From the NCBI RefSeq assembly GCF_022557175.1, contig NZ_CP092915.1:6262001-6326000 (forward strand): 64,000 nucleotides of DNA. Direction: 5' to 3'. Below are positions 42,889-50,879 of this stretch, one piece after another (positions within the stretch are counted from its first letter, which is position 1; every line of letters starts with the position of its first letter). The notes under the pieces are model-generated. The model saw only the letters and a program-made list of their open reading frames with translations. It did not search any database and had not been told where the DNA came from. Position numbers and translations under genes: made by a program. This stretch comes from Mycolicibacterium sp. YH-1 (GTDB lineage: Bacteria > Actinomycetota > Actinomycetes > Mycobacteriales > Mycobacteriaceae).

Positions 42889-44397
42889 GTGACCGTGACC
42901 GATACCCCCGTACGACACGCTGATTCACCGCCGTCCACGCTCAACACCGAGGACGCCAAGCTCGCCGAACTCGGCTACGAGCAGAAGCTCGACCGCTCGG
43001 TCGGAACGTTGGCGTCCTTCGCGATCGGCTTCGCGACCATCAGCGCGACCACGGCTGTGTTCACAGGCTTCGGCGCCGGTTATTTCACCGCGGGCGCACC
43101 GTTCGTGTGGACGCTGCTCCTGGCCGGCGTGGTGTTCGCCCTGTGGACGTTCATCGCCGCCGACCTGACCGCCAAGCTGCCGCTGGCCGGCTATTCCTAC
43201 CAGTGGATCAGCCGCATCAACGGACCCGATCTCGCCTGGTTCACCGGGTTCATCGCCCTCATGGGGTGGGTCTGCGGCATGACCGGCGTCGGGTTCATCC
43301 TGTCCGGTTACCTCGGTGGACTGTTCGGCTGGAGCATGAGCCAGAGCGCCCAGATTCTGCTCGCCATCGGCGTGGTTGCGGTGTGTGTGCTGATCAACAT
43401 CTACGGTGTCCGCTTCGCCACCATGGTCAACAACATCGGTGTCAGCCTGGAACTCGTCATCACGGTGGGCGCCACTGCCCTGATCGCGATCATCGCGTTC
43501 TCCGCACCCGAGAACCACCAGCCGATCTCGGTGCTGTTCACCGGTGGTGAGGCCGGCGACAAGGACTCCTACATGCTGGCCTGGCTGGCCGCCGCGCTCG
43601 GACCGTTCTTCGGCCTGATCGGCGTCGAGTCCGGTGCCGATGTCGCCGAGGAGACCAAGGACGCGCGGCGCGTCGTCCCGAAGACGATGTTCTACGCCCT
43701 GGTCACCTCGATCGTCATCGAGCTGCTGATGTACATCGTCTACGTGCTCGCCATCAAGGACGTTGCCGCCGTCCAGGCCAATTCCGCTGCGCCGATTGAG
43801 GAGATCATCACGCAACAGGCCGGCCCCCTCGTCACGAAGATCGTCGTGGCCGTCGCGCTGACGAACATCCTGGCGTGCCTGCTGGCCAACATCCTGGTGG
43901 CCACGCGGCTCAGCTACTCGATGGCGCGCGACAACATGCTGCCGTTCTCACACATCTGGCGGCACGTCTCCCCAACCCGCAAGACCCCGACGTACTCGAT
44001 CATCGGCCTTGGCTGCCTCTCGACCCTGCTGCTGCTCTCGGCGCTGGTCAACGAGAAGGCGTTCAACTTCATCATCGGCATCGCGTCGCTGCTGTTCTTC
44101 TTCGTCTACATCCTGCAGACCATCGGCCTGCTGGTCGGCGTCCGCAAGGGCACCATTCCCGAGCCCGAACCCGGCACATTCGACCTCGGCAGGTTCCGTC
44201 TGCCGCTCTACATCACGGCGCTGGTGGTCTTCCTCAGCGTCGCGGTGGCCCTGCTGTTCCTGCCGCAGTTCACCAGCAACAAATGGGTGTTCCTCGGCGT
44301 CGTCGTCATCGCCGCGCTCTGGTGGGCCACCGGCCTGAAGGCCCGGTTGCGCCGCGGCGAGGCCGGCGTCAACTACGTCAAGACCCACTCTGTCTGA
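42889..44397 (+). CDS. APC-family amino acid/amine permease
   Basis: A secondary transporter of 502 residues with about twelve membrane helices. It begins with a cytoplasmic segment and SVGTLASFAIGFATISATTAVFTGFG, the first APC helix with its unwound G-rich region. The family-typical GVESGADVAEETKDARRVVPK and LSYSMARDNMLP loops are present. Related proteins import GABA, choline, polyamines or amino acids. Position directly before an (R)-amine transaminase suggests uptake of an amine (inference). It starts at GTG 42889, with an alternative GTG six bases on. Confidence 0.9.
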   Translation: MTVTDTPVRHADSPPSTLNTEDAKLAELGYEQKLDRSVGTLASFAIGFATISATTAVFTGFGAGYFTAGAPFVWTLLLAGVVFALWTFIAADLTAKLPLAGYSYQWISRINGPDLAWFTGFIALMGWVCGMTGVGFILSGYLGGLFGWSMSQSAQILLAIGVVAVCVLINIYGVRFATMVNNIGVSLELVITVGATALIAIIAFSAPENHQPISVLFTGGEAGDKDSYMLAWLAAALGPFFGLIGVESGADVAEETKDARRVVPKTMFYALVTSIVIELLMYIVYVLAIKDVAAVQANSAAPIEEIITQQAGPLVTKIVVAVALTNILACLLANILVATRLSYSMARDNMLPFSHIWRHVSPTRKTPTYSIIGLGCLSTLLLLSALVNEKAFNFIIGIASLLFFFVYILQTIGLLVGVRKGTIPEPEPGTFDLGRFRLPLYITALVVFLSVAVALLFLPQFTSNKWVFLGVVVIAALWWATGLKARLRRGEAGVNYVKTHSV

Positions 44398-44432
44398 ACC
44401 AGACTCAATCTCCAGAAGGGACAACACATCTC

Positions 44433-45446
44433 ATGACCGCCACATTGGGAACCAGCAACCTCGTCGCCGTCGAACCCGGCGCCATCCGCGAGGACACCCC
44501 GCCCGGATCGGTGATCCAGTACAGCGACTACGAGCTCGACACGTCCAGCCCGTTCGCGGGCGGCGTGGCCTGGATCGAGGGTGAGTACATGCCCGCCGAG
44601 GAGGCGAAGATCTCGATCTTCGACACCGGCTTCGGCCACTCCGACCTGACCTACACCGTGGCTCACGTCTGGCACGGCAACGTCTTTCGCCTGGGCGATC
44701 ACCTGGACCGCCTGCTGGACGGGGCGAGCAAGCTCCGCCTGGATGCGGGCATGAGCAAGGACGAACTCGCCGAGATCACCCGCAAGTGCATCTCGATGTC
44801 GCAGCTACGCGAGTCCTTCGTCAACCTGACCGTCACGCGCGGATACGGAAAGCGCAAGGGCGAGAAGGACTTGACCAAGCTCACCCACCAGGTCTACATC
44901 TATGCGATCCCCTACCTGTGGGCCTTCCCACCCGCCGAACAGATCTTCGGCACCACCGCGATCGTGCCGCGCCATGTCCGTCGGGCCGGCCGCAACACCG
45001 TCGACCCCACCATCAAGAACTACCAGTGGGGCGATCTGACCGCGGCGAGCTTCGAGGCCAAGGACCGCGGGGCGCGTACGGCGATCCTGCTGGACTCCGA
45101 CAACTGCGTGGCCGAGGGGCCCGGTTTCAATGTCTGCATCGTCAAGGACGGCAAGCTGGCGTCCCCGTCGCGAAACGCCCTGCCCGGGATCACCCGCAAG
45201 ACCGTGTTCGAGCTGGCCGACACCATGGGCATCGAGGCAACCCTGCGTGACGTCACCAGCCACGAGCTGTACGACGCCGACGAGTTGATGGCCGTCACCA
45301 CCGCGGGCGGGGTCACCCCGATCAACACCCTCGATGGCGAGCCGATCGGCGACGGCGAGCCTGGTCCGATGACCGTCGCGATCCGCGACCGCTTCTGGGC
45401 GCTCATGGACGAGCCTGGTCCGCTGATCGAGGCGATCGAGTACTAG
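44433..45446 (+). CDS. (R)-selective amine transaminase (class IV, PLP fold type IV)
   Basis: Transfers the amino group from (R)-amines to pyruvate through PLP. Strings such as YSDYELDTSSPFAGGVAWIE, SIFDTGFGHSDLTYTVAHVW, FVNLTVTRGYGKRKGE and TTAGGVTPI are very close to my memory of the M. vanbaalenii and Arthrobacter (R)-amine transaminases, closer than to branched-chain or D-alanine aminotransferases. The PLP lysine is Lys195 in PTIKNYQWGD. The length of 337 residues is typical. The start is the ATG of MTATLGTSN behind CAGAAGGGA, 35 nt after the permease. The natural amine is unknown. The stop overlaps the convergent tetR stop. Confidence 0.92.
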   Translation: MTATLGTSNLVAVEPGAIREDTPPGSVIQYSDYELDTSSPFAGGVAWIEGEYMPAEEAKISIFDTGFGHSDLTYTVAHVWHGNVFRLGDHLDRLLDGASKLRLDAGMSKDELAEITRKCISMSQLRESFVNLTVTRGYGKRKGEKDLTKLTHQVYIYAIPYLWAFPPAEQIFGTTAIVPRHVRRAGRNTVDPTIKNYQWGDLTAASFEAKDRGARTAILLDSDNCVAEGPGFNVCIVKDGKLASPSRNALPGITRKTVFELADTMGIEATLRDVTSHELYDADELMAVTTAGGVTPINTLDGEPIGDGEPGPMTVAIRDRFWALMDEPGPLIEAIEY

Positions 45447-46051
45447 ACCGCGGATACCAGCGGCTGCCACGCGGCCAGCGCCGACCGCGCGATCGTCTCC
45501 AGGGTCGCCCGGTCGGCGCCGTCGCGCGCCTGGATCGACATGCCCTGCTGCACCGTGACGTAGAAGCGGGCGATCGCGGAGACATCTGCGGTCGACGGGA
45601 TCTCGCCGGTGTCGATGCCGCGTGACAGGATTTCGGCCAGCTCGGCGGTGTTCGCCTCACGCTTGTCGACGAGGTCCGCCCGGAGCGCCTCCGTCGCGCC
45701 GTTGACGTGCAGCGCCGACAGCACGATCATGCAGCCCGTTGGACAATCGCCACGCGTGAAGGCGCGCGCCGTCGTCATCAGGAAGCTCTCGACCGCACCG
45801 TAGGCGCTGTCGGCCGCGGTCACCGCGGCCCAGATCTCCGCGCCCGCGCTCTGCCCGTAATGCTCCACCGCCTCGCGAAACAGTTCGTCCTTGCACCCGA
45901 AGGCCGCGTACAGACTGGTCGACCCGATGCCCATGGCCGACGTGAGGTCGGACATCGACGTGCCCTCGAAACCCTTCTCCCAGAACAGCTCCATGGCGCG
46001 TTCGAGCGCGGCCGTCCTGTCGAACTCCCTCGGTCGTCCACGTGTCGCCAT
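45443..46051 (-). CDS. TetR-family transcriptional regulator (AcrR-like)
   Basis: A 202-residue regulator. The N-terminal domain reads RGRPREFDRTAALERAMELFWEKGFEGTSMSDLTSAMGIGSTSLYAAFGCKDELF, a full TetR helix-turn-helix. GDCPTGCMIVLSAL in the ligand domain is characteristic of the subgroup controlling short-chain dehydrogenases and reactive-compound responses, and its two cysteines could sense redox (inference). ATG 46051 follows GAAGGGCGG; the longer frame to 46273 covers the divergent promoter and is rejected. It is divergent from the SDR-MFS pair, whose promoter carries palindromic sites. Confidence 0.92.
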   Translation of the reverse strand: MATRGRPREFDRTAALERAMELFWEKGFEGTSMSDLTSAMGIGSTSLYAAFGCKDELFREAVEHYGQSAGAEIWAAVTAADSAYGAVESFLMTTARAFTRGDCPTGCMIVLSALHVNGATEALRADLVDKREANTAELAEILSRGIDTGEIPSTADVSAIARFYVTVQQGMSIQARDGADRATLETIARSALAAWQPLVSAV

Positions 46052-46086
46052 CGGAACCGCCCTTCTCACAATTCTGCACCGAATAA

Positions 46087-46147
46087 TACAGAAATCCTTG
46101 ACGGGGCGGCCGGCCGCCCATATATTTGCATCGATCACTACAGAAAT
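46087..46147. repeat. Direct repeats TACAGAAAT in the tetR-SDR intergenic region
   Basis: TACAGAAAT occurs at 46087-46095 and again at 46139-46147, bracketing the SDR promoter. The upstream copy also pairs with TTCTG at 46071-46075 to form a loose inverted repeat. They may be additional regulator contacts. Confidence 0.3.
46098..46126 (+). promoter_or_regulatory. Strong promoter with a palindrome filling its spacer
   Basis: TTGACG (46098-46103) and TATATT (46121-46126) are separated by 17 nt, close to the ideal sigma-70-type promoter. The spacer holds an exact 16-bp palindrome, GGGCGGCCGGCCGCCC (46104-46119). A TetR dimer bound there would sit between -35 and -10, the classical place for repression. 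It drives the SDR-MFS pair starting at 46157. Confidence 0.65.
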
Positions 46148-46156
46148 GGAGACGCG

Positions 46157-46897
46157 ATGCAGAAGCTCGACCGGAAGAGGGCCTTCGTGACCGGCGCCAG
46201 CCGGGGAATCGGTGCGGCCATCGCCCATCGGTTGGCCGACGATGGGGCCGCCGTGGCCGTGGGCTACGAGCATTCGGTGGACGCGGCACGCGCCGTGGTC
46301 GACGCCATCGCCGCCGGCGGTGGGCGCGCCGTTGCGGTCCAGATGTCAGCGGACGATCCCGCGGCGGTCCGTCGGGCGGTGAATGAGGCCGCCGAAGCCC
46401 TTGGCGGACTGGACATCCTGGTGAACAACGCCGGCATCTACCGCGATGGCCCAGTCGAGGAGATGACGCTGGAGGATGTCGACGCGACGTTGAACGTCAA
46501 CGTGCGCGCGGTGATGCTCGCATCGCAGGCCGCGCTGGCGCACCTGCCGGAGGGCGGTCGCATCATCTCCACCGGCAGCAACCTGGCGACCCGCGTGCCC
46601 GGGGCGGGCATGGCGCTGTACTCGGCGAGCAAGGCGGCGCTGATCGGGTGGACACAGGGACTGGCCCGCGATCTCGGTCCCCGCGGAATCACCGTGAACG
46701 TCGTACACCCGGGTTCCACCGACACCGATATGAACCCGGCCGACGGCCCACATGCGGCGGATCAGCTGGCGCTCATGGCGATTCCGCGCTACGGCTCGCC
46801 CGCGGATGTGGCCGCGCTCGTCGCATTCGTGGCAGGCCCGGAGGCCGGTTCGATCAACGGAACCGGCCTGACCGTGGACGGCGGCGCCAACGCGTGA
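46157..46897 (+). CDS. Short-chain dehydrogenase/reductase
   Basis: A classical NAD(P)-dependent SDR of 246 residues. It has the cofactor loop VTGASRGIGAAIA, the structural NNAG (LVNNAGIYRDG), the Ser of STGSNLAT and the catalytic YSASKAAL (Tyr and Lys). The C-terminal GTGLTVDGGANA is standard. The substrate is unknown. TGGAG precedes ATG 46157. Its stop overlaps the start of the MFS exporter by 4 nt (GTGA), so the two are co-translated. The arrangement TetR / SDR-MFS is typical of a detoxification unit. Confidence 0.92.
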   Translation: MQKLDRKRAFVTGASRGIGAAIAHRLADDGAAVAVGYEHSVDAARAVVDAIAAGGGRAVAVQMSADDPAAVRRAVNEAAEALGGLDILVNNAGIYRDGPVEEMTLEDVDATLNVNVRAVMLASQAALAHLPEGGRIISTGSNLATRVPGAGMALYSASKAALIGWTQGLARDLGPRGITVNVVHPGSTDTDMNPADGPHAADQLALMAIPRYGSPADVAALVAFVAGPEAGSINGTGLTVDGGANA

Positions 46898-48201
46898 CCT
46901 CCGTCGACGCGGACGCCGACCGGGCCCTGCGTCGGGTGCACCTGCTGCTCGCGCCCACGATCATGCTGGCAGTCGCGACCGAGTTCATCGTCGTCGGTCT
47001 GCTGCCGCCGATCGCCAGCGAGTTCGATGTGCCGCTCTCGACCGCCGGAGGTCTGACCGCGGTGTTCGCGATCGCCGCGGCGGTGCTCGGACCACTCGTC
47101 ACACTCGCCGTGAGCCGTGTGCCACCGCAGACGCTGCTCACCGCGGCGCTCGTGTTGTTCGGGGTGGGCAACGGCGTCATCGCCGTTGCCTCGGACTTCA
47201 CCCTCGTGCTGGCGGTGCGGGGCGTGCAGGGGGCGTTTCTGCCGGCCCTCATCGGTGTCGGCACGGCGGAGGTCCTGCGGCACGCGCCTGCGGAATCGCG
47301 TGGCCGCGCGCTGGCCCGCGCCAACCTCGGCTTTGTGCTCGGCGTGCTGCTCGCGCTGCCCGCGGGTATCGCGCTGGCACGAGGTGGCGACTGGCGTCTG
47401 CCGTTCGTCGTGCTCGCGATCGCCTCCCTGCCTGTCGCGGCAGCGGTGGCATTTCTGTTCCCGCGCGACCACCACGTGCCCGACCGGCCCTCACCCCGTA
47501 TCGCCGACGACCTCGCCCTGCTGCGCAGGCCCCGGTTCCTCGGTCATCTCGCGCTGTCGGTCGCGATCTTCGCCGCCATGTTCTCGGCCTACACCTATCT
47601 GGGTGCGTGGTTCGAGGACGTCATGGGACTCGACGCCGGCCGGCTCGCGCTCGCGTTTCTCGTGTTCGGCGCTGTCGGAGTCGCGGGCAATTTCATTGCA
47701 GAACGTATCGCCGACCGGTTCCCGCTGACGGCGACCGTATTCACTGCCGTCGCACTCACCGTCGCCGTGAACGTGGCAGCCTGGACCGGAGACTCGATTC
47801 TTGCGGCCGTCATTCCACTGGCCGTCTGGGGCGTCATGCACACGGCGGGTGTCACGCTCAGCCAGGTTCGGGTGACGTTGGCCGGTGCCACCGCGCCGGC
47901 CTTCGCCATGACCTTGAACATCTCGACGGCCAACCTCGGCATCGCCGTTGGGGCACTCGTCGGCGGCTGGGCCGTGGACCACTTGAGTCTCGCCGGGCTC
48001 GGCGTGATGCCCGCCGCGCTCACCGTGGTGGCGCTGCTGATCAGCGGTGCGCTGCGGGTGAAAGGCCCTGTGTCACGGCAGGATCGAGTCGACGTAGCCG
48101 CCGTCCACCCGGACCGCGGCTCCCGTCGTCGCCGACGCCAGCGGGGACGCCAGGTAGGTCACCATGTTGGCGACCTCGGCAGGCTCGATCAGCCTCTGTA
48201 G
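46894..48201 (+). CDS. MFS efflux transporter (DHA1-type) with an unusual C-terminal extension
   Basis: A major facilitator of about twelve helices, starting at GTG 46894 (VTSVDADADRALRRVHLLLAP). Helix 1 has MLAVATEFIVVGLLPPIASEF, and the early loops and helix 4-5 region (FLPALIGVGTAEVLR, GFVLGVLLALPAGIALARGGDWRLPF) resemble AraJ/Cml-type drug exporters. The membrane part ends near LLISGALRVKG (about 48065). The last ~40 residues are Arg-rich and lie antisense to the SDR gene, which ends at 48073. They look like read-through after loss of the original stop. The length is 435 residues with this tail. Confidence 0.88.
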   Translation: MTSVDADADRALRRVHLLLAPTIMLAVATEFIVVGLLPPIASEFDVPLSTAGGLTAVFAIAAAVLGPLVTLAVSRVPPQTLLTAALVLFGVGNGVIAVASDFTLVLAVRGVQGAFLPALIGVGTAEVLRHAPAESRGRALARANLGFVLGVLLALPAGIALARGGDWRLPFVVLAIASLPVAAAVAFLFPRDHHVPDRPSPRIADDLALLRRPRFLGHLALSVAIFAAMFSAYTYLGAWFEDVMGLDAGRLALAFLVFGAVGVAGNFIAERIADRFPLTATVFTAVALTVAVNVAAWTGDSILAAVIPLAVWGVMHTAGVTLSQVRVTLAGATAPAFAMTLNISTANLGIAVGALVGGWAVDHLSLAGLGVMPAALTVVALLISGALRVKGPVSRQDRVDVAAVHPDRGSRRRRRQRGRQVGHHVGDLGRLDQPL

Positions 48202-48864
48202 CAACGACTGTGGCCGGTGTTTGCGCATGAACTCGCGCTGCGCCTCGTCCCACGGGAGGGACTTGTCGACCAGCTCGTAGACGAAGTCCTCGACGCCGCC
48301 GGTGTGGGTGGGTCCGACGATCACCGAGTTCACCGTGACGCCGGTGCCCGCGGCGTCCTTGGCGAATCCGCGCGACACCGCCAGCAGCGCGGTCTTGGAG
48401 ACGCCATAGTGGATCATCTCGGCGGGGATGACGATCGCCGAGTCACTCGCGATCTGCAGGACCCTCCCCCAGCCCCGCTCGGTCATCGCCGGCAGGTACG
48501 TCCGGATCAGCCGGACGGCCGTCAGCACGTTGACGTCGAAGTACGTGCGCCATTGCTCGTCGGTGATCTCGCGGGCCGGTACAGCACCGAAGATGCCGAG
48601 GTTGTTGACCAGCACGTCGACGGTCGGCAGGGCACGCACCAATTCAGCGACGCCGTCGTCGGTGGTGACGTCGGCCGCAACGCCGATGACGTCGGCTCCG
48701 GTCGCCCTGCGCAGATCCGCGGCGGCGGCATCGACGCGCTCCGCCGATCGGCCGTTCACCACGACGCGGGCGCCACTGGCGGCCAGCCCCTCAGCGATCG
48801 CGTAGCCGATCCCCTGGGTCGATCCGGTGACGAGTGCGGTCTTACCAGTCAGGTCGATGTTCAC
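48073..48864 (-). CDS. Short-chain dehydrogenase/reductase
   Basis: An SDR of 263 residues with ALVTGSTQGIGYAIAEGLA (cofactor loop), LVNNLGIFGAVP (NNLG in place of NNAG) and IHYGVSKTALLAVSRG (catalytic Tyr and Lys). The C-terminal GGVEDFVYELVDK and EFMRKHRPQSLLQRLIEP blocks fit the subgroup acting on larger hydrophobic alcohols. The start is GTG 48864 (VNIDLTGKTALVTG). The first ~20 codons and the upstream region are duplicated at 54641-54778. It was probably once divergent from the aldehyde dehydrogenase now at 54825 and may work in the same pathway. Confidence 0.9.
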   Translation of the reverse strand: MNIDLTGKTALVTGSTQGIGYAIAEGLAASGARVVVNGRSAERVDAAAADLRRATGADVIGVAADVTTDDGVAELVRALPTVDVLVNNLGIFGAVPAREITDEQWRTYFDVNVLTAVRLIRTYLPAMTERGWGRVLQIASDSAIVIPAEMIHYGVSKTALLAVSRGFAKDAAGTGVTVNSVIVGPTHTGGVEDFVYELVDKSLPWDEAQREFMRKHRPQSLLQRLIEPAEVANMVTYLASPLASATTGAAVRVDGGYVDSILP

Positions 48865-48941
48865 GATCTCGTAGTACCACCGGAGGCCGTGAACTATTCC
48901 GGAGTGGGACAAGCTGACGGGATTCGTCCCGAAATCGTGTG
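48804..48941. repeat. Direct duplication, copy A: 5' end of SDR gene and its upstream region
   Basis: This 138-bp segment aligns without gaps to 54641-54778, with ten mismatches counted by eye. Here it belongs to the intact SDR gene. Weak similarity continues a little further into the gene (to about 48795). Together with the next repeat it fills most of the 318 nt gap before the ABC-F gene; the rest (49010-49182) shows nothing recognisable apart from a TAGGGT box at 49165. Confidence 0.9.
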
Positions 48942-48943
48942 AT

Positions 48944-49009
48944 GCACGTTCATCGCTGAGGTTCCCGACTTCGACGCCGCAGCCGTCGCCGCGGCGATGC
49001 ATCGCGCCG
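48944..49009. repeat. Direct duplication, copy A: fragment of the aldehyde dehydrogenase 5' end
   Basis: This 66-bp segment is identical to 54853-54918 and encodes residues of the aldehyde dehydrogenase N-terminus (GTFIAEVPDFDAAAVAAAMH, approximately). It lacks the start codon: the 74 nt that separate the two repeat parts in the other copy are reduced to 2 nt here. It is a dead gene fragment marking an old junction. Confidence 0.9.
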
Positions 49010-49182
49010 GGATATCAGCGATCAGAGCGGCGCACGTGATGCTGCGCTGAACCGAGAAGGCGACCTGCCGGTCGCGTGCCACCGGCTGCCTGGTGGCTCG
49101 CTCCCCCGGCTGCAGTGGGACTTAGACCAGTGGGCACAGAAATGGTTTGGCAGATCGCCGTGGGTAGGGTTCGCTTCAGAGC

Positions 49183-50865
49183 GTGGCCCACCTCAACATC
49201 GCCGACGTCGACTACTTCCTCCCCGATGGTCGGCAGTTGCTCAACGGTGTGAACTTTCGAGTCGGCAGTGGTGCCAAAACTGCACTGATCGGCCCGAATG
49301 GGACCGGCAAGACGACGCTGCTCCGTATCATCGCCGGGGATGCGGCGGCAGACGAGGGCGCTGTCACACGATCCGGAACGCTAGGCGTCATGCGCCAATT
49401 CGTCGGACAGGTTCGCGACGACTCCACGGTTCGCGATCTGCTGTTGTCCGTGTCCCCAGCCCCCATTCGCGTCGCAGCGCAGGCGCTCGACAACGCAGAG
49501 AACGCGATGATCGAGCGCGACGAAGAATCAACCCAGATGCAGTATTCACACGCGCTGGCCGATTGGGCAGACGTGAGTGGCTACGAGGCCGAGGACTTCT
49601 GGGACAAGGTCACTACCTCGGCTCTCGGTGTCGCGTACGACCGTGCGAAGTGGCGAAAGGCCAACTCACTCAGTGGCGGCGAGCAGAAACGGTTGGTTCT
49701 CGAAGCGCTGTTCGCCGGGTCTGACGACGCTCTTCTTCTGGACGAGCCGGACAACTACCTCGACGTGCCGGGTAAGAGATGGTTGGAAAAGACGATCTCG
49801 GAGTCGACGAAGGTGGTCCTGTTCGTCAGCCACGACCGCGAACTGATCGCCAACGCCGCCACCCACATCGTCACTCTGGAACCGGGGATCAGCGGCGCGA
49901 CGTCGTGGACACACGGTGGCGGGTTGGCTAGCTACCACCAGGCACGTGAGGATCGGAACACCCGCTTCGAAGAACTGCGCCGCCGCTGGGACGAAGAACA
50001 CGCGAAACTCCGTGCCCTGGTTCTGCGATTGCGTGAGAAGGCGAAGTTCAACGACGGCCTCGCCGCTCGATATCACGCTTCACAGACCAGGTTGGCGAAG
50101 TTCGAGAAAGCCGGACCACCCGAGGCGATTCCGCTTCAGCAGAAGGTGACCGTCCGACTTACCGGTGGACGAACTGCCAAGCGCGCCTTGGTATGCCAGG
50201 AACTCGAGTTGACCGGGTTGATGAAGCCGTTCAACACCGAGATCTGGTACGGAGATCGAGTTGCCGTGCTGGGCTCCAACGGGTCAGGGAAGTCTCACTT
50301 CCTCCGCCTCTTGGCGGGCGGAGGAAGTGATCCCGGGACCGAGCACCTACCCGTCGAGGCGCTCGACATAGCACCGGTCGAGCACGGTGGTACCGCGACG
50401 CTCGGCGCTCGCGTCCGCCCTGGGTTGTTTGCCCAGACGCATTCCCGGCCAGACCTCACCGGCAACACACTGCTTGAGATTCTGCACATGGGCGACGAGC
50501 ACCGCGACGGGATGGGACGCGAAGCGGCGAGCCGCACTCTCGATCGCTATGGACTGTCCCAAGCTTCGGAGCAAAAGTACGACGACCTGTCCGGTGGTCA
50601 GCAGGCACGTCTGCAGATCCTGCTCCTGGAACTCTCCGGCGCCACGCTGCTGTTGCTCGACGAGCCGACCGACAACCTCGACCTCCACTCGGCGGATGCG
50701 CTGGAGCAGGGGATCGCGCAGTTTGCCGGTGCAGTCATCTCGGTCACCCACGATCGTTGGTTCGCGCGTGGGTTCGACAGGTTCCTGGTCTTCGGTTCAG
50801 ACGGGAACGTGTACGAGAGCGAATCTCCGGTATGGGACGAATCGAGGGTCGAACGCGTCCGCTGA
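49183..50865 (+). CDS. ABC-F family ATPase (ribosome-associated, possible antibiotic-resistance type)
   Basis: A soluble protein of 560 residues with two ABC ATPase domains and no membrane helices, the ABC-F layout. Domain 1 has Walker A GPNGTGKTT, signature LSGGEQKRL and Walker B LLLDEPDNYLD. The interdomain linker (about residues 235-320, rich in Arg/Lys/Glu helices) is the part that would reach the peptidyl-transferase centre. Domain 2 has GSNGSGKSHF, LSGGQQARL and LLLDEPTDNLD. ABC-F proteins act on the ribosome E site, either as translation factors or protecting against ribosome-targeting antibiotics. The convergent neighbour is an ABC exporter, suggesting a resistance or self-protection cassette (inference). 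It starts at GTG 49183. Confidence 0.92.
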   Translation: MAHLNIADVDYFLPDGRQLLNGVNFRVGSGAKTALIGPNGTGKTTLLRIIAGDAAADEGAVTRSGTLGVMRQFVGQVRDDSTVRDLLLSVSPAPIRVAAQALDNAENAMIERDEESTQMQYSHALADWADVSGYEAEDFWDKVTTSALGVAYDRAKWRKANSLSGGEQKRLVLEALFAGSDDALLLDEPDNYLDVPGKRWLEKTISESTKVVLFVSHDRELIANAATHIVTLEPGISGATSWTHGGGLASYHQAREDRNTRFEELRRRWDEEHAKLRALVLRLREKAKFNDGLAARYHASQTRLAKFEKAGPPEAIPLQQKVTVRLTGGRTAKRALVCQELELTGLMKPFNTEIWYGDRVAVLGSNGSGKSHFLRLLAGGGSDPGTEHLPVEALDIAPVEHGGTATLGARVRPGLFAQTHSRPDLTGNTLLEILHMGDEHRDGMGREAASRTLDRYGLSQASEQKYDDLSGGQQARLQILLLELSGATLLLLDEPTDNLDLHSADALEQGIAQFAGAVISVTHDRWFARGFDRFLVFGSDGNVYESESPVWDESRVERVR

Positions 50866-50879
50866 GGCGTCGCAAATTC

